DNA of 64,000 nt from Pelagomonas calceolata (GCA_918797485.1 CAKKNE010000002.1:1020501-1084500), one strand, 5' to 3'; positions 36,013 to 46,075 are shown, numbered from the stretch's first letter. Made by a program: numbers and translations. The notes: generated by a model from the letters alone, not told the origin.

Positions 36013-37089
36013 CTAGTGGTAGACGGGTCCGACGCCCGGCGCGACGCCCAGTGCCCCTAGCTCGGTCGCGTCTGCCGCCGTGACCTCGTGCTCGGGCTGC
36101 TTCGAGGCGAACTCCTTCCCGACCTTGTCGGCGTAGAGCGTCGAGTCCGTCCGCGGCGGCCGCGGGTGGCCCAGGTTGTCCTTGATGCGGTCGAGCGCCG
36201 CGAGCTCGGCGCCGGCCTTGACCTGCGCGGCGGCGCCGCGGTGACGGCGCTGCCGGCGAATCCGCGCGCAACCCGACCGTCGATGGCGTGCAGACACGGA
36301 GCTCGCACCGCCTTACAAAACGGCGCGACCTGGTCCTCGTCACTGAATTTGAGGACGTACTCGGCGCCGCCGTGCCTGTGCGGACAAGTCGACTTTCACG
36401 CCGCCATCGACGCGACGTCGCCTCGATGGCGTTTCGGTCCACGGACCCGAGTCGCTGGGATTCGACACAGCCTCGCGCATCTTCTTGTAAATGAGGACCT
36501 TGTGCGGGTCCGACTCGACCTCGGCCGCGAGATCCGCGAGGGGCACGGCGAACTTGGGCACGGCGCCCTTCGTCGAGCCCGGCGGGAAGGCGAAGAGGTG
36601 CGTGCCCTTGACGAGGACGTGGACGCCCTGGCGCGACGCGCAGCAGAAGCATAACGGCACGTCGCGTGCCAACTCGGCGTCGCCCTCGAAGTTGGCGCCC
36701 GTGCGGCCGCGGACGCTCTCGAGCGAGCCGAACTTTTGAGGTGTGCGCTTCGACGACGACAGTCCGAGTAAATCAGACGCGGACTTCATGAGGCCGCGGC
36801 CAAGCGAGCGCCGCGGCTTGACCGCGGGCTTGGCCGGCGGGAATTGTGCGGGCGTCTTGCCGGCGGGCGGCGTCGTTTTCTCCTCGGCGCCGTCGGCGGT
36901 GCCGTACTTGTCGAGGGCACCGGCCTCTGGCGCGTCGGCCGTGCGGTAGACGGCCTGCGGCGTGGCCGGCTTCGCGTCGTCGACCTCCGACAGCGTCGAG
37001 CCTGTCGGCGTCGGTGTCTTGTCGACCGGCGCGTCGGCCACGTCGACGTCGACGTCGATACCGTCGGTCTTGGATTCTGAGGCGCCCAT
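36013..37089 (-). CDS. PH-like, possibly N-myristoylated protein, two introns
   Basis: Joined from three exons (37089-36467, 36375-36309, 36222-36013) the protein has 299 residues. MGASESKTD is a good myristoylation start. Residues 10-120 are disordered and Pro/Ala/Asp-rich. Residues about 140-230 resemble a PH domain: CFCCASRQGVHVLVKGTHLF, KVLIYKKMREAV and, after the first intron, GGAEYVLKFSDEDQVAPFCK. The intron with introner D interrupts this domain and the phase is exact only with the internal GT donor. The second intron (36223-36308) has the introner core CACGCCATCGACGG but decayed ends. A lipid-binding signalling adaptor is plausible. Confidence 0.66.
36376..36470. mobile_element. introner D, diverged
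   Basis: In gene sense CTGTGTCGAATCCCAGCG to ACTTGTCCGCACAG, with inner CGCCATCGAGGCGACGTCGC and GTCGATGGCGGCG hairpin arms. The termini have drifted at both ends; flanks GCGCGAGG and GCACGGCG match at 5 of 8. Confidence 0.75.
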
Positions 37090-37313
37090 CTGTCTGCTAG
37101 CTACTTTTGACGCTGTCGAGCGAGAGTATCCCCGCCGGCGCAATCGGCTGCTTTATCAATGACCCCTCTTTATTGACCTATTTCTAGGCGATTTGTGGCC
37201 TAATCAACGCGCCAAAGTCAAGTGGGGAACGCAATAATTGGCGCAAGTCCGCGCAATCAACGGCGACTGCCAGTTTTGAGTCGCTAGGGTACGACGTGGT
37301 CTCAGGTTTGGAG

Positions 37314-37335
37314 CTAGCGGCATGTAAGGCACTAG
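37314..37335 (-). promoter_or_regulatory. CTAG-bounded promoter element, copy 10
   Basis: CTAGCGGCATGTAAG then GCACTAG, one change in each half from the commonest form. It is 224 bp from the ATG at 37089 and 112 bp from that at 37448. Confidence 0.75.
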
Positions 37336-37447
37336 CAAGCCTGCCGTGAAAGCGCGCGCGCCAAGCGCTGCTGGTACGCAGGCTGCAGACTGTGCAAAGG
37401 ACCAATAAATCTCTCGCTCGCGCTGCGCGCACGCATAGCACAAATCG

Positions 37448-39019
37448 ATGCCGCCCTCCACGGCGACGCATGTGATCGATGCCGTCGAGCGTCGCGTCGC
37501 GGCCGCGGTCGCCGTCGCCGGCGGCGGCGCAGCGCTCGCCACAGTGCTCCTACGTCTACTCCTCTGGCAACCCCTCAACATAGCTCAAGCGCTGTGCGTG
37601 GGCCTGGCCGTCGCGGCGTCATTAGCGGCCTCGATGCTGCTCGCCGGGCCCGTGGCCTTCGCGGCGCGCGAGCCGGCGCGGCGCGCAGCATTCTCAATGC
37701 TAGGCCGCGCGGCGGCGGGCGGCGCGGCGGGCGCGATCATGGGACGGGGCGTCGCCGGTGAATTGCTGGGAGGCGCCGTCGCGGGTCTCAGTGATGCGGT
37801 GGCCCGGGGCTGCATGACCCTCGGCACGCGGCCGGACCGCCGCATGGTTTCTGATGTATTGATAGCTTCGTTCATCGCTGCTTTACGGTCGGCGTGCGGC
37901 GCATCCCTCATAGCGCGGGCCTACGGCGACGAATCGAGATATGTTGAGCTGTGGATAAGGAGCGCATTAAGTGCCCTGGCGACGCACCTCCTCTGCGATA
38001 TTTCAAGAAGGTGGCTCGCCTACGCGTGCCGCCAGCCCATTGATATGAGAAGCATTGCCGAGCGCGTGCCCGATAGACGGTTCCAGCCGAAGACGGAGTG
38101 GTCAGTAGCGCTGGCCGTCGAGGCATCAGAATTAGGCGACCCCATCACGGCAAAGACGAAGCGAATCAATGCAACAAAAAAACGGAGCGGCTTCGTCGCG
38201 CGGTCGTCAGCAGACCCCTTCGCGGCCGCGTCGAGTCAGACGCAGCCCTGGCGCGTGCGCATTGATATGCGGCGGCAGGCGTTGCAGGCGGCCGTCACCC
38301 AGGCCTTCGCCAAGGAGACGTCCGTGGACTTTCGAAGTGCGTGGCTCGCGCCCTTTTCAGCGCTCGACCTCGCGTCGGGCGGGTTAATTCTGGGCGACGC
38401 GGCGCTGGACGCGTCGCATCGGCTGGCGAAGTGGCTTTCATTAAGGGCGTTGGGGGACGGGTTGTTGGAGGTTGCGGACGATTCTGCGAGGGACCGGGCG
38501 CTGGACGTCGCGCTGCTCGTGTTGGACGGCCTCACGGTACGTGTAGATTTAGCCACGAACCACGTGGAACGGGACGCGCTGGGTACTGTTAGGGAAGACA
38601 CGCTGGCCTGTGCGATCCGGAAGGGGCGCGCGACCCCGAAAGACCGGTCCTCGCTGCCGGCGTGGCTCCTCGATCTCATTGATCCGCGGCCGCAGCCGCG
38701 CGTCGGCAATCTGATGGTGTCGGCGGCCGAGTGTTCGGCCTGCGCGGCGGCCGCTCGTATCGTGGCCACGTGCTCTTCCTTCAAGAGGGACGGCGCGGCG
38801 CGCGCGGCGGCATGCCTGAACTCGCTCGCCGGCGCGCAGCGGGCGCTGGGCGGCGTGCCGCCGTCTCCAGATAGAGACGCGCTCATGCTCGACGTGGCGC
38901 ACGCGACCGATTCGTTGTGCGCGGCGTTCCGCTCTGATTTATCTCGCTTCGCGTTCGCGCCGGAGTACGCGTCGACGCTGCGGCGGCACGCGGATGCGGC
39001 GGCGTATAACTATAACTAG
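37448..39019 (+). CDS. unknown multi-pass membrane protein
   Basis: A 523-residue protein. Residues 15-180 hold five or six hydrophobic, Ala/Leu/Gly-rich segments (AAAVAVAGGGAALATVLLRLLL, AQALCVGLAVAASLAASMLL, AGAIMGRGVAGELLGGAVAG, DVLIASFIAALRSACGASLI). The rest is a soluble, helical domain with no motif I know. The arrangement of N-terminal membrane helices and a cytosolic helical half is like nucleoporin NDC1, but no NDC1 signature residue is evident, so this is only a suggestion. Confidence 0.62.
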   Translation: MPPSTATHVIDAVERRVAAAVAVAGGGAALATVLLRLLLWQPLNIAQALCVGLAVAASLAASMLLAGPVAFAAREPARRAAFSMLGRAAAGGAAGAIMGRGVAGELLGGAVAGLSDAVARGCMTLGTRPDRRMVSDVLIASFIAALRSACGASLIARAYGDESRYVELWIRSALSALATHLLCDISRRWLAYACRQPIDMRSIAERVPDRRFQPKTEWSVALAVEASELGDPITAKTKRINATKKRSGFVARSSADPFAAASSQTQPWRVRIDMRRQALQAAVTQAFAKETSVDFRSAWLAPFSALDLASGGLILGDAALDASHRLAKWLSLRALGDGLLEVADDSARDRALDVALLVLDGLTVRVDLATNHVERDALGTVREDTLACAIRKGRATPKDRSSLPAWLLDLIDPRPQPRVGNLMVSAAECSACAAAARIVATCSSFKRDGAARAAACLNSLAGAQRALGGVPPSPDRDALMLDVAHATDSLCAAFRSDLSRFAFAPEYASTLRRHADAAAYNYN

Positions 39020-39236
39020 CCCATGGCTTTCTTGCTTTCCTCCCGCGGTTCCTTGGATTTCCTTCCCGGACCTTCCGAGTCTCGAGTCGTCCCGGGCCGC
39101 GAACGCAGAACTTGCCAGAAGGAGGGCACAAGAGGCCCGGAGCAAGCCACGAAAGCTCATCACCCATCACGGGCGGACCTTTCTGCGGACGGGTACCCCG
39201 CGCCCAGCACCACTTAACCTCAGGCTCAGGCTCGTG

Positions 39237-39258
39237 CTAGTGTCTTACTGGCCGCTAG
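39237..39258 (+). promoter_or_regulatory. CTAG-bounded promoter element, copy 11
   Basis: CTAGTGTCTTACTGGCC then GCTAG, 180 bp upstream of the MgtE-like gene. Both neighbours are on the plus strand, so this copy serves only one promoter. Confidence 0.78.
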
Positions 39259-39438
39259 CGCGATTTCATTCACAGTTACTCGGGCTGCCAAGGAGCTGAA
39301 GCGGTGGTTGTTTCATTCGCCCAAGCGTTATTACTGCAGATCGCGATTAATTCTCGACTTCGGCGCAAAGCGGGTCACATCAGGTAGCTCCAACCGCTCC
39401 TCACAGAGGGAGAGAGAGCAGACATAGAGCAGCGCTAC

Positions 39439-40371
39439 ATGCGCGTGCTCCTCCTCCTCACAGCAGCAGGGAGTGCGCTGCGACCACCGAAGATGGCGAC
39501 CCTGAGACAGACGGCCCACGGCCTCGCCGCGAAGACCGTCGCCCGCGAGGACGCGACGACGTCTCGATTACTGGCCCTCGAGGCGGAGCGCCGCGAGTTG
39601 CAAGCCAGACTCGCCGCGAACGAGGAGCGGCAGCGGGCACTAGCTCTAGGCAAGGACGTCGAGCCCAAGCCGCCGCGCGTGCTCAAGAAGTCGTCTTCAG
39701 CGTCGTGCGAAGCGTCCCCAACGGTTTGGTCCGACGAGTGCGATATTGACTACGACGTCGAGGACTCGAGTCCAGCCCTGGCGCCGGACGAGTCGACGAC
39801 GGAGTTTTTACTAGGCGCCGCATCCCGGGGAAGCTGGCTGGTTGGTCTACTGGCGGCGCAGTCGCTGTCCAGTCTCGTCTTAGAAGCGAATGAGGTCGTC
39901 ATCCAGAAACACCCGGTCATCGTCTTCTTCCTGACGATGCTGGTGGGTGCCGGCGGCAACGCGGGCAACCAGGCGGCCGTGCGAGTGATCCGGGGGCTGG
40001 CGGTCGGCGCGGTCGTGCCCGGAGAAAATGGTGCGTCGTTCGTGTTACGGGAGGCGCGCATGGCCCTGGTGCTGGCTGCGGCGTTGAGTGTGGTGGGCTA
40101 CTGCCGCGTCATCGCCTTCACGGCGAACACGTCGTCGACCGAGGCGCTGGCGGTCGCGGCGTCGCTCTTTTTGATAGTGGCGCTCTCGATCGTGCTGGGG
40201 GCAGCATTACCCATCTTCCTCGAGAAGATCAATGCGGGCGCCTCGAATGCGGCGACGACGATCCAGGTGGTCATGGACGTCTCGGGCGTGCTCATCACGT
40301 GCGCGGTGTGCGGCTACCTGCTGGACGGGACGTCGCCTTTAGCGGTATTGCTGCCGGGGGTTGCGGGGTAA
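39439..40371 (+). CDS. MgtE/SLC41-type divalent cation transporter domain protein
   Basis: A 310-residue protein. An N-terminal leader and coiled segment (LEAERRELQARLAANEERQR) precede an acidic linker. From residue 120 on it has five membrane helices of the MgtE/SLC41 unit: RGSWLVGLLAAQSLSSLVLE, VIVFFLTMLVGAGGNAGNQA with the GGN-x-G-x-Q signature, IRGLAVGA, then two central helices and NAATTIQVVMDVSGVLITCA (the T-x-x-x-D-x-x-G motif). The family carries Mg2+. Only one unit is present, so a dimer would be needed; it has no CBS domains. A plastid inner-membrane location is possible given the leader. Confidence 0.82.
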   Translation: MRVLLLLTAAGSALRPPKMATLRQTAHGLAAKTVAREDATTSRLLALEAERRELQARLAANEERQRALALGKDVEPKPPRVLKKSSSASCEASPTVWSDECDIDYDVEDSSPALAPDESTTEFLLGAASRGSWLVGLLAAQSLSSLVLEANEVVIQKHPVIVFFLTMLVGAGGNAGNQAAVRVIRGLAVGAVVPGENGASFVLREARMALVLAAALSVVGYCRVIAFTANTSSTEALAVAASLFLIVALSIVLGAALPIFLEKINAGASNAATTIQVVMDVSGVLITCAVCGYLLDGTSPLAVLLPGVAG

Positions 40372-40397
40372 GGTGTGGAGTCTATTCTTTCGCCTGG

Positions 40398-40444
40398 GCG
40401 CGTTGATGGCGTCGAGGGACGCTCTGTTACGGTGCTTGGACAAG
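40398..40444 (+). other. both downstream motifs side by side
   Basis: GCGCGTTGATGGCGT at 40398-40412, then CTCTGTTACGGTGCTTGGAC at 40422-40441, 26 and 50 bp after the MgtE-like stop and in the same sense. Confidence 0.6.
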
Positions 40445-40459
40445 TGTTTGCTATTTTCG

Positions 40460-40481
40460 CTAGTGTCTTACATGCCGCTAG
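40460..40481 (+). promoter_or_regulatory. CTAG-bounded promoter element, copy 12
   Basis: CTAGTGTCTTACATGCC then GCTAG, 245 bp upstream of the ATG at 40727. Confidence 0.78.
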
Positions 40482-40726
40482 TAATCAAACCGCGGCCGAA
40501 TCAAAATTTACTGTGCCCGAGGCTACATACGGGCTCACTGGTGCTTGCTTGTTGCTCACTGTATACCAGCCGGCGCACCGCGAAAGACGCGGTCGAAAGG
40601 CTCGCTCAGAGTGCTGTGCTTGCTCAAAAATACATTGCTGCGTGCTAGACGCCGCTGTGCGACGCCAAACTCACAGAAGTAGCGCGCGCCGCCAATTTAG
40701 CCCGCCGCCGCCAGCAACTAGCTAAA

Positions 40727-42118
40727 ATGCCGCCGCCGCGCAACGCCAGCACCTACAACGCGCGCCCGCCGACGCGCGAGCGCGAGGAGCTCGCGAAGCG
40801 ATGCCTCGAGCGCTCGAAAAACGCTCTACTGGAATTTCAGAAGAAGAGCGCCGCATTGGGCGTCGCCGTGGCGCCGATGACGGCGCCGGACGGGACGACG
40901 GTGGCGTACGACCACTTCGAGGGCGTGCGCGTCGCGCCGCCGGTGGAGAACGCCGTCATCAAGCTCGTGGAGGAGACCGCGCCAGCAATGCCCGCACCGA
41001 AACCGCGGCTGCCGCTCTCGCCGAAGAACACGACCACGACGTCGTCCTGGAAGACGGGGTTCCTCGAAACAAAAAAGACGGACGCGCGCGGCCGCTTCGT
41101 CGCGCCGCCGCCCGCGCCACCCCGCTCTACTGTAACGTGGAAGGCGCCGCCGCCGAAGTCTCCGTCCGCGGACGTGGCGGCCCTGCCGACGCCGACGCTC
41201 GTCGGCGCGCTCGAGGCGGACCTCGGCGCGCGCCTGGGGACCACGCCACAACCGGAGCCGGCCGCGCGCGCGGCGCCGGCGTTCTCGCCGATGCCCGTCG
41301 CTCCCGTCGTCGAGCCGGAGCCGGAGCCAGTCGTTCCCGCGCCGGAGGCGCCGGACGCCGCGCCGGTGTCGCCCGCGCCCGTCGTCGAGCCGGAGCCGGA
41401 GCCGGAGGCCGAGCCGCCCGCCGCTCCCGCGCCGGAGGCGGCGCCTCCGAGCGACGCAGGGGCCACCAAGCCCGAAGCCGAGGAGGAGGAGGACCTTCAG
41501 GCCTTCCTCCGCCGGGGCCGGCGCCTGATCGCCGGGTCCGCCAGCGCCGCGGCCGAGCGCGAAGCACTCCGGGAGCAGGCCGCGGCGGCGGCGGCCGAGC
41601 GCGCGGCCCTGAGCGCGCGCCTCGCGGCCGTCGAGGCCAGCGCCGCCGCCGAGCCCGTCGCGGCCCCGGCGCCCGCCGCAAGGACCGCCGCGGAGCTGCT
41701 CGCCGAGGCCATGGCCACGATCGCGAACGACGAGACGCTAGCGAGCGAACCGAAGGTGCTGCGCGCGGCGACCAAAGCGGCGAAGGTCCTCACGGGCGCG
41801 CCGGAGACGCCGCCGCCCCCCGCGCCGCAGCCGGCGCCCGCGAAGCCCGCGAAGACGCCGTGGGTGCCGCCGCCGGCGCGGTCGCGGAGCCGGTCGCCGC
41901 CGCGGCCCCGGTCGCCGCGGCCCCGGACCGTGCCCGCGCCGCCGCTCCCCGTGCCGTCCTCTTCGCCGCCGGTGCCGCGCGGCCGCACCGCCGACGACAC
42001 GTGGCGCCGGACCGCGGCGGCGTGGCGCAAGCGGCTCGCGGCCATCGAGGCGACGCACAAACGGCTGCGCGCGGGGCCGTTCCCCGAAATGCGGGAGCGG
42101 CCCTTTGTTACTTCTTAA
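40727..42118 (+). CDS. disordered Ala/Pro/Glu-rich protein
   Basis: A 463-residue protein of very biased composition. The first 70 residues are ordered-looking (REREELAKRCLERSKNALLE). The middle has Pro/Glu/Ala repeats (EPEPEPVVPAPEAPDAAP and EPEPEPEAEPPAAPAPEAAP, a duplicated block) and an Ala-rich coiled coil. Near the end is an RS-like run (PPARSRSRSPPRPRSPRPR), seen in splicing-associated proteins, followed by a conserved-looking helix (DTWRRTAAAWRKRLAAIEAT). The other frames are also open here because GC content is extreme; this frame is chosen for its ATG, codon-position bias and the promoter element upstream. Confidence 0.65.
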   Translation: MPPPRNASTYNARPPTREREELAKRCLERSKNALLEFQKKSAALGVAVAPMTAPDGTTVAYDHFEGVRVAPPVENAVIKLVEETAPAMPAPKPRLPLSPKNTTTTSSWKTGFLETKKTDARGRFVAPPPAPPRSTVTWKAPPPKSPSADVAALPTPTLVGALEADLGARLGTTPQPEPAARAAPAFSPMPVAPVVEPEPEPVVPAPEAPDAAPVSPAPVVEPEPEPEAEPPAAPAPEAAPPSDAGATKPEAEEEEDLQAFLRRGRRLIAGSASAAAEREALREQAAAAAAERAALSARLAAVEASAAAEPVAAPAPAARTAAELLAEAMATIANDETLASEPKVLRAATKAAKVLTGAPETPPPPAPQPAPAKPAKTPWVPPPARSRSRSPPRPRSPRPRTVPAPPLPVPSSSPPVPRGRTADDTWRRTAAAWRKRLAAIEATHKRLRAGPFPEMRERPFVTS

Positions 42119-42195
42119 AGGCGGTCTTTTTGATCTTTTTGGCCGCGTCGGCGGCTTGTGCGAGTTTATATTGGGCTCAGAGGCTCCGCGCGTAG

Positions 42196-42213
42196 CTAGC
42201 TGTAAGACACTAG
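42196..42213 (-). promoter_or_regulatory. CTAG-bounded promoter element, short copy 13
   Basis: CTAGCTGTAAGACACTAG, 18 bp; the CGGCC after the first CTAG is lost. It is 121 bp upstream of the ATG at 42335. Confidence 0.68.
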
Positions 42214-42334
42214 CCAGCAGGGCCAATTTTTGGCTTTGCGGCGCACGGGCTGCCCTCGCCCGTATAGATGCTCATGCGCAACGCGAGATGATGGCTACGC
42301 CCCCTCGACGACGAATAGTGAGCGCTATCAAAAG

Positions 42335-43545
42335 ATGAGGCTGCTGCTGCTCATCCTTAGCACCACCACAACACTGGTGCAGCCACGCACCGAGTTCCTC
42401 AAGTGTGCGCATCGACTCAAGGCGTACGGCGCGGCATGGCTCGCGCGCACGGAACTCCTCGCGCGCCAGCCCCTGTCTCAGAACAAGGACGCTCTTGAAT
42501 ACGCCTCGTTCCACATATTAATATACAGCATGAGATTGGGCGCTACGGCACTGAAGGCGGTGGACGACAGCTGGTGGGTGAACCACATCAGTGGCTACGA
42601 ACACGGCGTCTTCAGGATGAAAGGAAAAGAAGCGTCCGACACGAATGTGAACGCCATGGTAGAAATACTCACAAACAAACTGTGTGTACCCAGAACGACG
42701 CCGCCGACGTCGACGTTAGCATTAATACCCTTCTACGGCGGCCTCACGCGGGACGGCGCGCGCGACCGCGGAATCGACGAAGAAACGCCGAACACGGGGA
42801 CGGCCCATAGCGTGTCGAGTGGCGCGACGAAGCTGAAAACGCTGAAAGCCGTGCTTTGTTCGGCTCTATCGTTCTGCAAAGCCGCTCTGGTTGGTGTCCG
42901 TGTGGAAATCAAAATTTTACGGCGCGTTCGTGCTGAATCGTTGCGTCGTCCTCCACGCCATCGACGCGACGCTTGCTCGATGGCGTGGCGATGCTGGTTC
43001 CTCATCGCTCGACGGGGCCAGCACGGCCGTGTCATCGCCGTGAAATGACTTCGTGAAGAATTATTGGGTGCACCCAACGCACTGGTTTGATTTCCACACA
43101 GGTCGGCGTCTGTACCCCCGGAGACTACGAGTCTGTTAATGAATTAATAAGGACGCTGCCCGCCGGTCAAGCGCGGGCCGTGCTGTTGAACTGTGCGAAA
43201 GCACCGGCCTACACCCCATATAAACTTCTACGAATGGTCCAGCGCCACGCCAAGGGAAATTTGAACGCGTCGCAAGTCGCGCCGGCCGCGCGCGGTGTCG
43301 TGCCGTGGCTATCGTCTCTCGAGTACGAATTCGTTCTCTACGACGAGGCGGACCAGACGCTCCACTTCGAAGGCACGGCGTTGCGCGACGTCTTCGACGT
43401 TCTGACCCAGCACCCCGATTACTACGTGGCCCCGCAGCGCTACGAGAAGGGGTGGGGCGGCATCCCGCGGTTCGTTCTTCAGGGGAACTTGTCACGGTCG
43501 ATGAACAAGTGCGAGCGATCCTTGCCGCGGCTGGCGTATACATAA
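42335..43545 (+). CDS. unknown secreted protein with introner intron
   Basis: Spliced across introner E the protein has 332 or 336 residues depending on the donor. MRLLLLILSTTTTLVQP is a signal peptide. The body has no motif I know; exon 1 ends ...LSFCKAALVGV and exon 2 begins GVCTPGDYESVNELIRTLPA and contains ALRDVFDVLTQHPDYYVAPQ. Splicing from GTTGGTGT (42890) restores ALVGVCTPGD exactly, while the internal GTGGAAATC donor (42902) adds four residues; both are in frame. The tail has a basic, Cys-containing end. Confidence 0.65.
42898..43101. mobile_element. introner E, longest near-intact copy
   Basis: 204 bp. CCGTGTGGAAATCAAAATTT at the left, TGGTTTGATTTCCACACAG at the right, with the palindromic core CACGCCATCGACGCGACGC...TGCTCGATGGCGTGG in the middle. 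Flanks GTTGGTGT and GTCGGCGT (6 of 8, silent differences). Orientation is opposite to introners B and I. Confidence 0.9.
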
Positions 43546-43679
43546 TGTGTAAGATACTTAGTACGAGTTCCCGTCACCGCGACTCCGAGTCGGAGACGAA
43601 GTGCGAGACACTTTGTGAGACGAGCCTGAGGGGCTTGGCGGACGTGGCGTCCACCAAGAGGGCGTTATTCTAAGTTAAT

Positions 43680-45305
43680 TTACGACGACTCGTCCTCGAC
43701 ACGCGGGAACACGGCCGACGGCTTCGGCAGAACAGTTCCGGCAGCGACGCCATCACGCCTTAGCGCGGCGAGATCCCGGTCGCCCTCCGCAACGCCTAGC
43801 AAGTCCAGCATTTTCGCCGCGGCGCCGGGCATGAAGGGCTGGTAGCTAATCGCGATACACCGGAGCGTTTCCTGGGCAACGGCCAGGACGACGCTCATAC
43901 GATCGGGGTCGCTCTTCTTGAGTTTCCAGGGTTCCTGGTTGTCAAAGTAGCGGTTCGCGTCGCGCACAACGGCCTCGACCTCGCCGAGCGCCTTGTTGAA
44001 GGCGAGCGCGTCCATGTGCGGCCGCATCGCGTCGGCCAGGGCGTGCGCCGAATCCAGCAGCGCCGTGTCATCTGCCGTCAGGTCAGATAATGCAGGCGTG
44101 CTTCCTTTCAAATTCTTACCGATCATGGAGCAACACCGCTGGCAGAGGTTGCCCACAGCATTCGCCAAAAATCCGTTACAGGCCGCGAGCATCGCCGTCC
44201 GGCTAAAATCGCCGTCGCCGCCGAAGGGAACCTCGGACAATAAGAAGTAGCGAGTCGCGTCGAGGCCGTAGTCGTCGATGAGCTCGGAAGGGATTACTAC
44301 ATTACCAAGCGACTTGCTGATCTTCTGGCCATCTTTTGTCCACCATCCGTGCGCGTATATCTTCTTCGGCACCGGCAGGCCCGCCGCCATGAGCATCGCC
44401 GGCCAGTAAATAGCGTGGAAGCGCAGAATGTCCTTGCCGACGACATGAGTGGCACCTCCCCAGGTCGCTTCCCAGTTGCCGTTCGGGAAGCCGATGGCCG
44501 TCAAATAATTCGTCAGCGCGTCGACCCAGACGTAGACGACGTGGTCCGGGTCGCCCGGCACCTGCAGGCCCCACTTGAACGACGTCCGCGAGATGGAGAG
44601 GTCCCGCAGCTCCTCCATTTTCAAAAAAGAGAGCACCTCGTTCTTGCGCGACTTGGGCCCGAGGATGTCCTCCTTCTCGTACAGCTCGATCAATTTGTCG
44701 CCCCAGTCGCTGAGCTTGAAGAAGTACGAGGGCTCCTTCGCGCGCCATTCAACCTCGGCGCCGGTCGGGGCCTTGCCGTCGACGAGCTCGCCCTCCGTGT
44801 AGTAGCACTCGTCGCGGACGCAGTACCAGCCCTCGTACGAACCGAGGTAGATCTGGCCGGCGTCCTCCAAGCGCTTCCACAGGGCCTCGACGGCCACCTT
44901 GTGGTCCGCGTCGGTCGTCCGGATAAAGCGGTCGTATTTTATATCAAACGAATCCGCCAACTCGCGAAACGTGTTCGACACGCTCGTCGCGAACTCCAAC
45001 GGCTCTACGCCCTTTGCCGCGGCGGACTCCTCGACCTTCTCGCCGTGCTCGTCAGTGCCCGTGACGAGCGTCGCCTCTCTACCATCCAACCTCGCGAACC
45101 TCGCGGCGGCGTCGCACGCAACCGACGTGTACGCGTGGCCGACGTGCGGCGCCGCGTTGACATAGTAGATGGGAGTCGTGACGTAGAGCGGGTCCGTCGT
45201 CGTGGCGGCGCGTCGCGTCATCAGCGCTGGCTGCCGCGCTAACGGAGCTCGCAGCGCCCGCGCCGTCCGCACCAGGAGCATGACAGCTGCAGTATACCGT
45301 CGCAT
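43680..45305 (-). CDS. methionyl-tRNA synthetase, organellar type
   Basis: With the ATG at 45305 the enzyme has 541 residues. The Arg-rich start (MRRYTAAVMLLVRTARALRA) is an organelle leader. Class I motifs are present: PHVGHAYT (HIGH-type, 54-57) and KISKS (328-332). The zinc-free connective peptide is short, LVTGTDEHGEKVE and KDILRFHAIYWPAMLMAAG are typical of bacterial/organellar MetRS2, and the anticodon-binding helical domain is complete (FNKALGEVEAVVRDANRYFD). It charges initiator and elongator tRNA-Met in mitochondrion or plastid. There is no C-terminal dimerisation domain. Confidence 0.93.
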   Translation of the reverse strand: MRRYTAAVMLLVRTARALRAPLARQPALMTRRAATTTDPLYVTTPIYYVNAAPHVGHAYTSVACDAAARFARLDGREATLVTGTDEHGEKVEESAAAKGVEPLEFATSVSNTFRELADSFDIKYDRFIRTTDADHKVAVEALWKRLEDAGQIYLGSYEGWYCVRDECYYTEGELVDGKAPTGAEVEWRAKEPSYFFKLSDWGDKLIELYEKEDILGPKSRKNEVLSFLKMEELRDLSISRTSFKWGLQVPGDPDHVVYVWVDALTNYLTAIGFPNGNWEATWGGATHVVGKDILRFHAIYWPAMLMAAGLPVPKKIYAHGWWTKDGQKISKSLGNVVIPSELIDDYGLDATRYFLLSEVPFGGDGDFSRTAMLAACNGFLANAVGNLCQRCCSMIGKNLKGSTPALSDLTADDTALLDSAHALADAMRPHMDALAFNKALGEVEAVVRDANRYFDNQEPWKLKKSDPDRMSVVLAVAQETLRCIAISYQPFMPGAAAKMLDLLGVAEGDRDLAALRRDGVAAGTVLPKPSAVFPRVEDESS

Positions 45306-45402
45306 GGATGCGCGGCGCCGGCGCGCGTGAGAAGCACGGCAGCGTGAGGACAAGCCAGAACGCCCAAACTATGGACGTGTGCGAGAGATGCGTGCTCACA
45401 GC

Positions 45403-45446
45403 CGCGTAGGCGTCGGGCACAGCTCGCGGTTGCTGTGCCTACGCAG
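45403..45446. repeat. inverted repeat in a divergent promoter
   Basis: GCGTAGGC...GGCACAG and CTGTGCCTACGC are complementary around a central CTCGCGGTTG, with a short bulge. It lies between the MetRS and DUF1499 starts, a promoter lacking the CTAG-bounded element. Confidence 0.5.
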
Positions 45447-45508
45447 AGCGTGTCGAGAGAGGCAGACCTAGTTTTTGGCCGCGGCCTCGTAACTCTCACA
45501 ACAAAGCC

Positions 45509-46075
45509 ATGCAGACCAAAGCACTTGTCGTTCTCAGCCTATCGACAGCGGGAGCGCTGCAGTTGTCGCGGCGCGACCTCGCCCAGGCCATTGGCATTGG
45601 TGCAGCCTCTACTCTTGCGCCCGTAGCGAACGCAGCCGACATAAAGGCCTGCCAGAAGGGCGCAAATAATTGCTGGTCCACGGCGTCGACGGATAAGACG
45701 TCTCTGAAGCCCTGGACCTTCCCTAACAAAAAGACCGCGGCAAAAGAGCTGCGCGCGGCGCTCGAGGCGTACCCCCAGGCGGGCCAGAACAAGGCCGACG
45801 AGGGCGGCTGGTCCTTCGCCGTCGACGAGCTCGACAAGTCGGGCTACGCGCGGCTCGAGTACAAGTCGGGCCTCGGGAACATGGCGAAATATTTCAACGG
45901 GGGCAAGCCGTTCGTCGACGACCTGGAGGTGCTGGTCGGCGCCGACAGCGTGAGCGTGCGCTCGTCGTCGCGCGTCGGCGACAGCGACCTCGGCGTCAAC
46001 GCGAAGCGCCTCGCGTACCTCGCGAAGGACCTGAAGGCGAAGGGATGGGATGTGGTGACTCCGCCCGTGAAGTAG
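45509..46075 (+). CDS. thylakoid-lumen DUF1499 protein
   Basis: A 188-residue protein. The leader ends in LSRRDLAQAIGIGAASTLAP-VANA, a twin-Arg signal with an A-x-A cleavage site, so the mature protein should be in the thylakoid lumen. The rest matches the DUF1499 pattern: NNCWSTAS, KTAAKELRAALEAYP, YARLEYKSGLGNMAKYFN, FVDDLEVLVGADSVSVRSSS and RVGDSDLGVNAKRLAYL. The domain occurs in plastid and cyanobacterial proteins of unknown role. Confidence 0.8.
   Translation: MQTKALVVLSLSTAGALQLSRRDLAQAIGIGAASTLAPVANAADIKACQKGANNCWSTASTDKTSLKPWTFPNKKTAAKELRAALEAYPQAGQNKADEGGWSFAVDELDKSGYARLEYKSGLGNMAKYFNGGKPFVDDLEVLVGADSVSVRSSSRVGDSDLGVNAKRLAYLAKDLKAKGWDVVTPPVK

Noticed and set aside
40801-42195. A 464-codon open frame on the same strand as, and overlapping, the 40727 gene
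   Set aside because: It is an Arg/Gly/Ala-rich shadow caused by extreme GC content; it has no domain and the main frame has better composition.
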